A stretch of DNA of 64,000 bases from Pseudomonadota bacterium. GTDB taxonomy: Bacteria > Pseudomonadota > Alphaproteobacteria > Acetobacterales > Acetobacteraceae. The position numbers were made by a program, and so were the translations under genes. The notes beneath the pieces are model-generated. The model worked only from the letters and a program-made list of their open reading frames with translations. It was not told where the DNA came from and ran no database searches. Positions 10,696 through 18,663 of the stretch are shown piece by piece. The stretch's first letter is position 1; each line of letters starts with the position of its first letter. Where the stretch lies: assembly GCA_021849425.1 (NCBI GenBank), contig JAJZSY010000008.1:1-64000 (forward strand), in the 5' to 3' direction.

Positions 10696-10756
10696 CTGTC
10701 AGCCTCCGCGAGCCGGCACGCGCCAAGCGCGCGCGCCGGGGGAACAAGGGGCCTGA

Positions 10757-11695
10757 TCAGTTCAGGCCGGCGAGGACGGCCGCGGCGCCGGGCTTGCCGG
10801 AAACCGTGGTAACGCCATCAAGGGTTTTCTTCACCCAGGCCGGATGCGCCTTTAGCCACGCGGCGCCGACGGCGGACGCGTCCTGATGCTTGACCTGCAC
10901 GTCGTACATCATCTTGTTTTCGTCATTCACCGTGAGCGCGAAATTGTGCAGCAGGCGGCCGACATTCGGGCAATCCTTGGCGTAGTTGTGCCTTGTGTTG
11001 ATGTAGAGCGTCGCCTCGCCCTGATGCGGGCCGAAATAGTTCTTGCCGCCGGTGAGATAATTGATGTGGAACTCGACATTCATCGGATGTGGTTCCCAAC
11101 CGAGGAAGACGATCGCCTGCTTCTTCGGATATTTACGCGCGACCTCGGCGAGCATGCCAGCTTCGCTGGACTGCACGAGGTGGAACTTGCCGAGATCGAA
11201 CTTGTTCGACTTGATCATCGAGAGAACATGTTCGTTGCCGTCATTGCCCGGCTCGATGCCGTAGATTTTGTAATGCAGCTGCTTTGCGAACTTGTGAATG
11301 TCGGCAAAGGTCTTCAGCCCCTTCTCATAGAGATAATGCGGCACCACGAGAGTATATTTGGCGTGCTTGAGGTCGGGGCCGATGACATCGATCTCGTGTT
11401 TCGCCTCGTAAGGTTTGGTTGTTCCGTCCTGCGACGGCGTCCAGTTGTCGAGAAAGACGTCGATCTTGTTGTTGCTAAGACCGGCATACATCACCTCGAG
11501 CGAATAAAGCTTTATGTCGGTCTTGTAGCCGAGTGAGGTCGCGACTTTCGAGAAGACAGCGTTCTGCACCGCATTGTCGGTCCAGCCGATATTGGCCATC
11601 CGGATTGTGCGGCATGACGCGGGCACGCCGGCATGCGCGATGCCCAGACCCATCACGAAGGTTGCCAGCGTTGCGCCTAAGATCGATTTTCTCAT
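10757..11695 (-). CDS. choX: Choline-binding periplasmic protein of ABC importer
   Basis: This 312-residue OpuAC-type substrate-binding protein begins with a Sec signal peptide, MRKSILGATLATFVMGLGIA, with cleavage likely after AHA. The mature part has NIGWTDNAVQNA, DVFLDNWTPS and IGPDLKHAKYTLVVP, which closely resemble rhizobial ChoX. The aromatic-rich pocket typical of trimethylammonium binding (GWTD, NW, FLGWEPHPMN) is seen. ATG at 11693-11695 has GAGGAAAT just upstream. It is the first gene of the cassette, so the promoter should lie in 11696-11863. Confidence 0.92.
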   Translation of the reverse strand: MRKSILGATLATFVMGLGIAHAGVPASCRTIRMANIGWTDNAVQNAVFSKVATSLGYKTDIKLYSLEVMYAGLSNNKIDVFLDNWTPSQDGTTKPYEAKHEIDVIGPDLKHAKYTLVVPHYLYEKGLKTFADIHKFAKQLHYKIYGIEPGNDGNEHVLSMIKSNKFDLGKFHLVQSSEAGMLAEVARKYPKKQAIVFLGWEPHPMNVEFHINYLTGGKNYFGPHQGEATLYINTRHNYAKDCPNVGRLLHNFALTVNDENKMMYDVQVKHQDASAVGAAWLKAHPAWVKKTLDGVTTVSGKPGAAAVLAGLN

Positions 11696-11781
11696 TTTTA
11701 TTTCCTCTGCTCCGTTACGAAATTCCGGTTCGCTTGTGCGACCGGCATTGTCCTGCCCTGCCCTTGGAGTTCGTTTTTTCA

Positions 11782-11798
11782 ATCATATAGCGAATGAT
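11782..11798. promoter_or_regulatory. Possible operator: short palindrome upstream of choX
   Basis: ATCAT-N7-ATGAT (11782-11786 and 11794-11798) lies 87 bases before the choX start, in the gap that must hold the cassette promoter. Arms of 5 bases can occur by chance in an AT-rich stretch, and no convincing -10/-35 pair was found around it, so this is only a candidate site. Confidence 0.2.
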
Positions 11799-11863
11799 CA
11801 GCGACGGGCTGTATTGTATGGAACCGACGCAGGGCTTGCATCGTTCCGTTTGGCCGGCCTCGT

Positions 11864-12211
11864 TCAGTGAGGTGGGGCGGCAGCGAGATTGACGATGATG
11901 ACGCCCAGAGTGATCGTCATGATGCCGAACATTGTCATCGGCGTGAGATGCTGTCCGAAGCGGAGCCAGCCCACCGCGCTGACGAGGATGATGCCCGCGC
12001 CGCTCCAGATCGCATAGACCACGCCGATCGGCATCGTGCGGACAAGAATGGCGAGAAGGTAGAAAGCGGCAGCGTAAAAGACGAGGGTACCCAGGGCCGG
12101 GAGTGCCAGGGTGAACCCGTCTGACGCCTTCAGAAACGACGTCCCTGCCACCTCGCACGCAATTGCGATGGCGAGCAGGGTGTAGGACTTCAGCTCGTTC
12201 ATCTCATTCAT
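11864..12211 (-). CDS. SMR-family small multidrug/quaternary-ammonium exporter
   Basis: This 115-residue protein has four membrane helices. Helix 1 carries the essential Glu in ACEVAGTSFLKASDGFT, the EmrE/Qac subtype pattern rather than the guanidine-exporter (Gdx/SugE) pattern. Helix 4 has MTITLGVIIVNL. The family exports lipophilic or quaternary cations by proton antiport as an antiparallel dimer. ATG at 12209-12211 was chosen; an ATG at 12202 (112 residues) is nearly as good, and neither has a strong ribosome-binding site. It lies upstream of, and in the same direction as, the choline cassette, with a 168-bp gap, so an export role for quaternary amines is a reasonable guess. Confidence 0.9.
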   Translation of the reverse strand: MNEMNELKSYTLLAIAIACEVAGTSFLKASDGFTLALPALGTLVFYAAAFYLLAILVRTMPIGVVYAIWSGAGIILVSAVGWLRFGQHLTPMTMFGIMTITLGVIIVNLAAAPPH

Positions 12212-12741
12212 GATCGAGGGAAAACATTGCGCGGTCAACCCGCAATATGGAGTTTATCGGCCGACTTCAAAAATCTTATGGATTTATATGGATTATTTCA
12301 AAATCAGAACATGCGTTGAAGCCGTAACATCTCGGACAATTCATCCACCGGATGAGCGATGCTGAAATGTCACGGTTGTCTGATTTGCCGTAAGATTGGC
12401 GAGTTTTTACAAATCCATGACGGTCTTGTTCAAGACGTTCCGTGACAGCCGTTCAAGGTAGATCAGGCGAGGCATACATAATCGCGAAGGCATGACGTCA
12501 GGGATAAGCGCTGGGGTGAAGATCGCGCGCCGCTTCACGCACGGATGGTTCGGCAGGTCGGCATTGCGGGGCTTCCAGATTTTGTCTTCTTTTGCGAGTG
12601 CGGAGGGATGGTCGCCTGCGGCCGGTGGTCGCCCATCGCGCAGCTCCGGCGGAAGACGGACCAGGCCTCGCCGGAGGGGTGAAGACCTCAGCAGGCCCGC
12701 GCGGTTGCCGGACTTTTTCAACTAACAACAGGGTAGTAGTA
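12212..12741. other. Intergenic region between SMR gene and porin
   Basis: This is a 530-bp gap. The left third (12240-12420) is clearly AT-rich against its surroundings and holds the SMR promoter. A short palindrome, GTCTTG-TT-CAAGAC, lies at 12423-12436 and could be an operator for the porin. The right part (12480-12720) returns to high GC; the open frames in it have no recognisable domain and no ribosome-binding site. I see no RNA gene, and no guanidine riboswitch before the SMR gene. Confidence 0.6.
12273..12301 (-). promoter_or_regulatory. Candidate sigma-70 promoter for the SMR gene
   Basis: On the minus strand TTGAAA (12296-12301) is followed after 17 bases by TAAGAT (12273-12278), inside an AT-rich stretch. 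This would give a leader of about 55 bases before the SMR start. The match is good for -35 (5 of 6) and fair for -10 (4 of 6). Confidence 0.5.
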
Positions 12742-13917
12742 ATGAAAACGAAAAGACTGAACGGACGGACAACTCTCGCCGGGGCCAGCATGGTGGCTCT
12801 GATGGCCTGCGCGTCGCCGGCCATTGCGATGAACTTGCCCGCGGCCCAGAAATTCGATGCTGGCCCGCTCGGCACGCTGGATGTCAGCGGCGGGTTCGAC
12901 GGGTATTTCTATGCGCTGTCGGGCATGGGAACCAATAGCATTCTCGGTAACAAGAAATCCGCAGGCGCCATCGCGCGGACGCTCGAAGTCAACATCACCA
13001 AGTCGACCGGACAATTCCAGTTCACCCTCGACGTGAAGCCGAGCAACTCGCTGTATTTCGGCTCCAGTCCGTCGCAGATGGTGACGAACGAGTTCACGCT
13101 CGGGCCGATCTACGCCGCCTATGGCACCTGGGCCCCTAACGCCAATTTCAATATATCCGTCGGTCAGGTGTATTCCACGGAAGGCTGGGAATCATCGACC
13201 GACTGGAAGAACGCCAACCTCATCGACTCGCCACTTTACTATGTCGAGAACTCGTCGAGCCGCGGCGTGCAGGCGAGCTATACCCTGGGAAAGCTCTCCG
13301 CCACGCTGACCTTTGGCGACGGGTTCGACTCCGGCGTGTTCAACACACTGCAGGAACTGGTGACGTATTCGTTCGACGGGAACAACGCGCTGTCTTTCTA
13401 CGGGACGCAGAATCTCGGGACGACGGGGCCGAATACCTTCGCCTATGGCCAAGGAAAAACGGGATCGGGTTATCCCGGCTATAATGCGGCCTATGTCAAT
13501 TCGGACATGTACGGCGCGTATTATTCATACACCAACGGCAACCTGAACGTCGTGCCCGAGGTACAATATGTCTACGCCAAGCCGAACCGGCGGGTAGGGC
13601 TGACCAAATTCACCAGCAATTTCGGCGCGGAGGTCATCACCAACTATCAGTTCGGCAAATCGCCCTGGTCGCTCGGCAGCATGGTATTCTACTATAAGAA
13701 CACTGGCCCTCAGGCCTGGTATCTGAATGCCAATTCAGCCGGCTTCGGCATCGGCGTGACGCCGTCCTGGATCAAGGGCCATGTCTTTGTGCGTGGCGAG
13801 GTAGGGCTGCTGCACCTGACCAATCTTGGCACGCCGCGGGTCGGCGGTGGCTTTGGCGCCAGCGGCACCGACCGCAACCAGGTGATGAGCATCCTCGAAG
13901 CGGGTCTCGCCTTCTGA
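12742..13917 (+). CDS. Outer-membrane beta-barrel protein (porin-like, BBP2 type)
   Basis: This 391-residue protein has a signal peptide (MKTKRLNGRTTLAGASMVAL, cleavage after PAIA near residue 29). It then has alternating amphipathic strands rich in Tyr, Phe, Gly, Asn and Ser, such as GGFDGYFYAL and TLGPIYAAYGTW, and ends with aromatic Phe (LEAGLAF), the usual signal for outer-membrane insertion. This fits the outer-membrane beta-barrel family seen in acetic-acid bacteria and other alphaproteobacteria. It may let small solutes reach the neighbouring importers. ATG at 12742 was chosen because the signal peptide starts there; only a weak CAGGG precedes it. Substrate is unknown. Confidence 0.85.
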   Translation: MKTKRLNGRTTLAGASMVALMACASPAIAMNLPAAQKFDAGPLGTLDVSGGFDGYFYALSGMGTNSILGNKKSAGAIARTLEVNITKSTGQFQFTLDVKPSNSLYFGSSPSQMVTNEFTLGPIYAAYGTWAPNANFNISVGQVYSTEGWESSTDWKNANLIDSPLYYVENSSSRGVQASYTLGKLSATLTFGDGFDSGVFNTLQELVTYSFDGNNALSFYGTQNLGTTGPNTFAYGQGKTGSGYPGYNAAYVNSDMYGAYYSYTNGNLNVVPEVQYVYAKPNRRVGLTKFTSNFGAEVITNYQFGKSPWSLGSMVFYYKNTGPQAWYLNANSAGFGIGVTPSWIKGHVFVRGEVGLLHLTNLGTPRVGGGFGASGTDRNQVMSILEAGLAF

Positions 13918-13944
13918 CGTTTCGCGTTTCACGAAACCTTCACA

Positions 13945-13969
13945 TCCGGCCGCCCTCGTGGCGGCCGGA
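13945..13969 (+). terminator. Strong stem-loop after the porin gene
   Basis: Arms TCCGGCCGCC (13945-13954) and GGCGGCCGGA (13960-13969) form a perfect 10-bp GC stem with a 5-base loop, 28 bases after the porin stop. There is no following T run, so it is either a weak intrinsic terminator or a 3'-end-stabilising hairpin. Confidence 0.5.
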
Positions 13970-14074
13970 GACGATGGGCGCGGCCTCCGCCGCGAGCTAT
14001 ATGGTCGCCGCCGGTTGAGCCGCGCGACGGGGTGCGGGGCCAGCCAGCGGACATACGAAGCAAGGACGCAAGAC

Positions 14075-15175
14075 ATGGCCGAACTGATCTCATCGCCGCG
14101 CCGCACTTTCCTCAAACTCGCCGGCGCCGGGCTCGGCGCGGGCCTGCTGCCGGCCGCGGCGTGCGCCGCATCGCCCGCGCTGGTGAGCGCGGCGAAGCAC
14201 GAGGGGCAGCTCAACACCATCGCGCTGCCGCCGGACTGGGCGAATTACGGCGAGATCATCGCCACCTTCCAGAAAAAATACGGGATCACCATCCACAACG
14301 CCGCGCCCGATGACAGTTCGGCGCAGGAATTGCAGTCGATCCGCTCGCTAAAGCACCAGTCGCGCGGGCCGGATGTGGTCGATGTCGGCCCGGCCTTCGC
14401 GCTGAACGGCGCGCAGGAGGGGCTGTTCCGACCCTACAAGGTCGCGACCTGGGACAGCATTCCGGCCTCGATGAAGGACCCGCACGGGCTGTGGTACGGC
14501 GACTATTTCGGCCTGGTGTCGTTCGGCATCAACCGCTCGGTCTCGAAGGCGGTGCCCCATGAGTGGGCCGATCTGAAGAAGCCGGAATTCAAGGGCATGA
14601 TCGCGCTGAACGGCAGCCCGCTCGGCGCCGGGGCGGCGTTCGCCGCGGTGGTCGCGGCGGCACTCGCCAATGGCGGCTCGCTCGACAACATCATGCCGGG
14701 TATCGAATTCTTCGCCGATCTCGCCAAGCGCGGCAATTTCAACCCCTCGGCGGCGACGGCGGCGAGCCTTGTTTCCGGCCAGACGCCGGTGGTGATCAAC
14801 TGGGATTACCTGAATCTTGCCCAGGCGAAGAAGGCGAAGGGGATGACGCCGATCGACACCGTCATTCCCGAGGGGGCGACGCCCTATGGCGCGTTCTACT
14901 GCCAGGCGATCAGCAAATTCGCGCCGCACCCGAAGGCGGCCGAGTTGTGGCAGGAATTCATCTATTCCGACGAGGGGCAGCTTCTCTATCTCAAGGGCTT
15001 CGCCCATCCGGCGCGGTTCTCGGCGATGGCGAAGGCAGGCGCCATTCCGAAGTCGCTGATGGCGGAACTGCCGCCGGCCAAGCCCTATGGCGAGGCGGTG
15101 TTCGCCAACAACGCGCAGACCAAGAAGGCGCAGCAGTTGCTCACGGAAAACTGGACGAAGCTCGTCAAGGCGTGA
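14075..15175 (+). CDS. ABC importer substrate-binding protein (Tat-type signal)
   Basis: This 366-residue extracellular solute-binding protein (SBP_bac_6/13343 type) has an N-terminus SSPRRTFLKLAGAGLGAG, a twin-arginine signal with S-R-R-x-F-L-K-like spacing, followed by a hydrophobic segment. Mature motifs include SRGPDVVDVGPAFALNG and NWDYLNLAQAKKAKGM. Relatives bind polyamines, iron or phosphonate/phosphodiester ligands, so the family alone does not fix the ligand. The two downstream phosphoester-cleaving enzymes suggest a phosphorylated organic ligand. ATG at 14075 follows AAGGACG. It is the first of six genes that overlap or abut each other. Confidence 0.85.
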   Translation: MAELISSPRRTFLKLAGAGLGAGLLPAAACAASPALVSAAKHEGQLNTIALPPDWANYGEIIATFQKKYGITIHNAAPDDSSAQELQSIRSLKHQSRGPDVVDVGPAFALNGAQEGLFRPYKVATWDSIPASMKDPHGLWYGDYFGLVSFGINRSVSKAVPHEWADLKKPEFKGMIALNGSPLGAGAAFAAVVAAALANGGSLDNIMPGIEFFADLAKRGNFNPSAATAASLVSGQTPVVINWDYLNLAQAKKAKGMTPIDTVIPEGATPYGAFYCQAISKFAPHPKAAELWQEFIYSDEGQLLYLKGFAHPARFSAMAKAGAIPKSLMAELPPAKPYGEAVFANNAQTKKAQQLLTENWTKLVKA

Positions 15176-16038
15176 GGTTTCGGTTCAAGACCGGCGAGGG
15201 CGGGGGCCTGACGCTCGCCTTTGTCGGCCCGCTCGTCGTTTACGTGATCGCCTTCCTCGTCCTGCCCACGCTGATGCTTTTGGCGGAAGCGTTCTCGGGC
15301 AAGCGCGGGCTGACGCTGAAATATGTCGCCGCATTAGGGCAGGGGCAGACGGTGGTCGCGTTCCGCAATTCCATCGTGCTGTCGGCGCTGGCCGCACTGG
15401 TCGGCGTGATCGCCGGCGGGATCGCCGCCTATCTGGTGCTGCGGCCGGGCATGAAGCGGGGCGTGCGCTCGCTGGTGACGAGTTTCAGCGCGGTGGCGGC
15501 GAATTTCGCCGGCGTGCCGCTGGCCTTCGCCTTCATCGCAACGCTCGGCAGCCTCGGCATCATCACGGTGTGGCTGAAATCGGCTGGGGTCGATCTCTAC
15601 GGCATGGGGTTCAGCCTGTATTCGCTGCCGGGCCTCGTGCTGGTCTATGCCTATTTCCAGATCCCGCTGATGATCATCGTGTTCACCCCGGCGCTGGAGG
15701 CGCTGCGGCGCGAATGGCGGGAGGCGGCGGAAAATCTCGGTGCCTCCGCCTTCGATTACTGGCGGCATGTCGGGTTGCCGATTTTGCTCCCCTCGCTGCT
15801 CTCGGCGTTCATCCTGCTGTTCGGCAACGCCTTCTCGGCCTATGCGACGCCGTATGCGCTGACATCGGGGATCGTCGCGCTGGTGCCGGTGGAGATCAGC
15901 AACGTGCTGTCGGGCAACGTGATGATCTCGCAGCAGACCGGCGCGGCGCTGGCGCTGGGGATGATCGTGGTGATGGTCGCGGTGATGGGCCTCTACGCGC
16001 TGGCGGCGCGGCGGATCGGCCGCTGGGGGCGGCGATGA
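15172..16038 (+). CDS. ABC importer permease 1
   Basis: This 288-residue inner-membrane permease (PotB/ThiP half type) has about six membrane segments. The coupling-loop motif is in EWREAAENLGASAFDYWRHV. The start is GTG at 15172, overlapping the TGA of the binding-protein gene (GTGA), which implies coupling; the open frame further upstream is a shadow. It pairs with the next permease to form a heterodimer. Confidence 0.88.
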   Translation: MRFRFKTGEGGGLTLAFVGPLVVYVIAFLVLPTLMLLAEAFSGKRGLTLKYVAALGQGQTVVAFRNSIVLSALAALVGVIAGGIAAYLVLRPGMKRGVRSLVTSFSAVAANFAGVPLAFAFIATLGSLGIITVWLKSAGVDLYGMGFSLYSLPGLVLVYAYFQIPLMIIVFTPALEALRREWREAAENLGASAFDYWRHVGLPILLPSLLSAFILLFGNAFSAYATPYALTSGIVALVPVEISNVLSGNVMISQQTGAALALGMIVVMVAVMGLYALAARRIGRWGRR

Positions 16039-16817
16039 AAGGCGCGCTCGGACGGTTGCTGCCGGAGGCGTGGCTCGGGCTGCTCGGCCTGTATTTCATC
16101 GTCCCGCTGCTCGCGACCGGCGCCTTCAGCCTGTGGGAAGGCGGCTCGCGCTACGGGTTCGCCGCCTATGTCGCGCTGTTCCACCAGCCGAAGCTCTGGC
16201 AGAGCCTGTTCCTCTCGGTGCGGCTGGCGGTGGAGACGATCCTGCTCGGGCTGGTTGTGCTGGTGCCGGCGGTGTTCTGGCTGAACCTGCGGGTGCCGCG
16301 GCTGCGGCCGGTGTTCGATTTCATCTCGGTGCTGCCCTTCGTGGTGCCGCCGATCGCGCTGGTCGCCGGGATGACGGCGCTCTACACCGGGCCGGACTGG
16401 CTGGTCGGCACCCCCAACTATCTGGTGATACCCTACGTGATCCTCGCCTTGCCCTATACTTATCGCGCGCTCGATCTCGGCATGCGCGTGCTCGACCTGC
16501 GCACCATGACTGAAGCCTCGCAGAGCCTCGGCGCCGGCTGGGGGACGCTGATCTTCCGCGTCGTGGTGCCAAATCTGACGACGGCGCTGGTCGGCGCCGC
16601 GTTGCTGACGATCGCCATCGTGATGGGCGAGTTCACCTTCGCCAACATCCTGCTGTTCAACACCTTTGCCGTCTATATCAATTATATCGGCCAGACCTCG
16701 GCGACGCAGGCCTCGGCGCTGACGCTACTCAGCTTCCTGATCACCTGGCTGGCGATGCTCGGCGTGCTGGTTTCGGGCCGGGGCGGACGCAGCGTGCAGA
16801 TCGGAGGGGCGCGCTGA
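16035..16817 (+). CDS. ABC importer permease 2
   Basis: This 260-residue permease (PotC type) has about six membrane helices and the coupling motif in MTEASQSLGAGWGTLIFRV. It overlaps permease 1 by ATGA and the ATPase gene by 1 base (TGATG). The segment VMGEFTFANILLFNTF near helix 5 is usual in this family. Confidence 0.9.
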   Translation: MKGALGRLLPEAWLGLLGLYFIVPLLATGAFSLWEGGSRYGFAAYVALFHQPKLWQSLFLSVRLAVETILLGLVVLVPAVFWLNLRVPRLRPVFDFISVLPFVVPPIALVAGMTALYTGPDWLVGTPNYLVIPYVILALPYTYRALDLGMRVLDLRTMTEASQSLGAGWGTLIFRVVVPNLTTALVGAALLTIAIVMGEFTFANILLFNTFAVYINYIGQTSATQASALTLLSFLITWLAMLGVLVSGRGGRSVQIGGAR

Positions 16818-17878
16818 TGCCGCATCTGGAAATCGACGGCGCGGTGAAGCGCTATGCCGGCAAGACCGTGCTGCACGGCATCGATCTCGCGCTGGGGCAG
16901 GGGGAGTTCGTCTCGCTGCTCGGCCCCTCGGGCTGCGGCAAGACGACGCTGCTGCGCATCGTCGCCGGGTTCGAGCGGCCGGATGGCGGGCGCGTGGTGC
17001 TGGCGGGGGCCGACATTACCGATCGGCCGGCGGCACGGCGCAACATGGGCATGGTGTTCCAGGCCTATTCGTTGTTCCCGAACATGACGGCGGAGGAGAA
17101 TGTCCGCTTCGGGCTGAAGGTGCGGCGGGAGACGCCGGCGGCGCAGCAGGCGCGGGCGGCGGAGCTGCTGGCGCTGGTGGGGCTGGCCGAGCACGCGCGG
17201 AAATATCCGCACCAGCTCTCCGGCGGCCAGCAGCAGCGGGTGGCGCTGGCGCGGGCGCTGGCGATCCGCCCGGCGCTGCTGCTGCTCGACGAACCGCTTT
17301 CGGCGCTCGATGCCAAGGTGCGGGTGCAGCTGCGCGACGAGATCCGTCGCATCCAGCAGGAGACCGGGGTGACGACGCTGTTCGTCACACATGACCAGGA
17401 GGAGGCGCTGTCGATCTCCGACCGGGTGGTGGTGATGCAGGAGGGGCGGATCGCCCAGGCGGGGACACCGGCGGAAATCTATGGCGAGCCGGCGAACATC
17501 TTCGTGGCGCGGTTCGTCGGCGCCGCGGCGGAACTGCGCGGCCGGGTGCGGGACGCGGAGGCCGGGCTGGTCGAGCTGTGCGGGCGGGCGGTGCCGGCGG
17601 TGCGGGCGCGCGGACTGACAACGGGGGCAGAGGTTCACGTGCTGCTGCGGCCGGAGACGGTGCGGCTCGGCCCGCCGGGAGCGGCCGAGGCGCTGCTGGA
17701 AGGGGTTGTGGCCTCACGGGTGTTCTTCGGCGCGCTGACCTCGATCCGCATCGAGATCGATGGCGGTTTCAGCCTCGCGGCGGCGATGCCGAGCGCCGAG
17801 GCCGGTGCTGTGGCACAGGGCAGCCGGGTTTCGGTCTGGTGGGACGGGGAGGCGCCGCGGGTGCTGGCGGCCGAATGA
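16817..17878 (+). CDS. ABC importer ATP-binding subunit
   Basis: This 353-residue ATPase is of the PotA/UgpC group. Walker A GPSGCGKTT is at 36-44, the Q-loop is in MGMVFQAYSLFPNM, the signature is LSGGQQQR and Walker B is LLLLDEP. The last 110 residues form a TOBE domain, which shares regulatory or substrate-sensing roles in this subclass. It is 1 base overlapped with permease 2 and 4 bases with the phosphatase gene, so importer and enzyme are made together. Confidence 0.93.
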   Translation: MPHLEIDGAVKRYAGKTVLHGIDLALGQGEFVSLLGPSGCGKTTLLRIVAGFERPDGGRVVLAGADITDRPAARRNMGMVFQAYSLFPNMTAEENVRFGLKVRRETPAAQQARAAELLALVGLAEHARKYPHQLSGGQQQRVALARALAIRPALLLLDEPLSALDAKVRVQLRDEIRRIQQETGVTTLFVTHDQEEALSISDRVVVMQEGRIAQAGTPAEIYGEPANIFVARFVGAAAELRGRVRDAEAGLVELCGRAVPAVRARGLTTGAEVHVLLRPETVRLGPPGAAEALLEGVVASRVFFGALTSIRIEIDGGFSLAAAMPSAEAGAVAQGSRVSVWWDGEAPRVLAAE

Positions 17879-18663
17879 TTCCCGACGGCGCGATCGAGGC
17901 GGCGAAGGCGGCGGCGGAGGCGGCGCGGGCGGCGATCCGGCCGTATTTCCGCGCCGGCGTGGGGGCCGACGACAAGGCGGATGCGAGCCCGGTGACGGCG
18001 GCGGACCGGGCGGCGGAGACGGCGATGCGCGCGGCGCTGGCGCGGCACACACCGGGCTTCGGGGTGATCGGCGAGGAATTCGGCGACGACCGGCGCGGGC
18101 GGTTCAACTGGGTGATCGACCCGATCGACGGGACGCGGGAGTTCATCACCGGGCGGGCGAGCTTCGTGACGCTGATCGGCCTGGTCGAGGACGGCGTGCC
18201 GGTGCTCGGGCTGATCGACCAGCCGATGACCGGCGAGCGGTGGCTGGCGGCCGACGGGCAGATCGAGTTCAACGGCCCGTTCGGCGGCGTGCCGGGCTGC
18301 CGGCGGCGCGCGGCGCTGGGCGAGGCGGAACTCTCCTGCACCGGGCCGGAATGGTTCGCACCGGCGCAGCGCGCGGCGTTCGACCGGCTCGGCCAGGCCT
18401 GCCGGCGCGTCTCCTGGGGCGACAATGCCTATGCCGCGGGGCTGCTGGCGCTCGGGGCGATCGACATCATCGCCGAGGCCGGGCACAAGCCGTGGGACTG
18501 GGCGGCGTCGGTGCCGATCGTCGAGGCGGCGGGCGGGGCGATGTGCGACTGGTCGGGCCGGGCGTTGCGGCTCGACGCCGAGACCGACGGGACCGTGCTG
18601 ATCCTGGGCGACCCGTCGCTGCGCGACGAGGCCCTTGCCATTCTTCGAGGTGACTCTTGCTGA
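17875..18663 (+). CDS. Inositol-monophosphatase-family phosphatase
   Basis: This 262-residue Mg2+-dependent phosphatase has GEE at 66-68, WVIDPIDGT at 79-87 with metal ligands Asp82 and Asp85, and PWDWAA at 206-211 with Asp208. The sequence DPIDGTREFITGRASFVTL resembles the HisN-type histidinol-phosphatase branch as well as IMPase. The reaction is hydrolysis of a phosphomonoester such as inositol-1-phosphate, glycerol-phosphate or histidinol-phosphate. It overlaps the ATPase gene by 4 bases and the phosphodiesterase gene by 7. In an uptake operon a catabolic phosphomonoesterase is more likely than histidine synthesis, but this is inference. Confidence 0.88.
   Translation: MIPDGAIEAAKAAAEAARAAIRPYFRAGVGADDKADASPVTAADRAAETAMRAALARHTPGFGVIGEEFGDDRRGRFNWVIDPIDGTREFITGRASFVTLIGLVEDGVPVLGLIDQPMTGERWLAADGQIEFNGPFGGVPGCRRRAALGEAELSCTGPEWFAPAQRAAFDRLGQACRRVSWGDNAYAAGLLALGAIDIIAEAGHKPWDWAASVPIVEAAGGAMCDWSGRALRLDAETDGTVLILGDPSLRDEALAILRGDSC

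Noticed and set aside
12212-12420. Guanidine riboswitch in front of the SMR gene
   Set aside because: The paired ACGR-loop hairpins of mini-ykkC or the ykkC core are not present, and the protein has the EmrE rather than the guanidine-exporter pattern.
12407-12721. 104-codon minus-strand frame in the SMR-porin gap
   Set aside because: No ribosome-binding site, basic low-complexity product and no known domain.
17875-18663. Naming the phosphatase hisN
   Set aside because: The motif resembles HisN-type enzymes, but the gene is fused by overlap to an importer and a phosphodiesterase, not to histidine genes, so a biosynthetic name is not justified.
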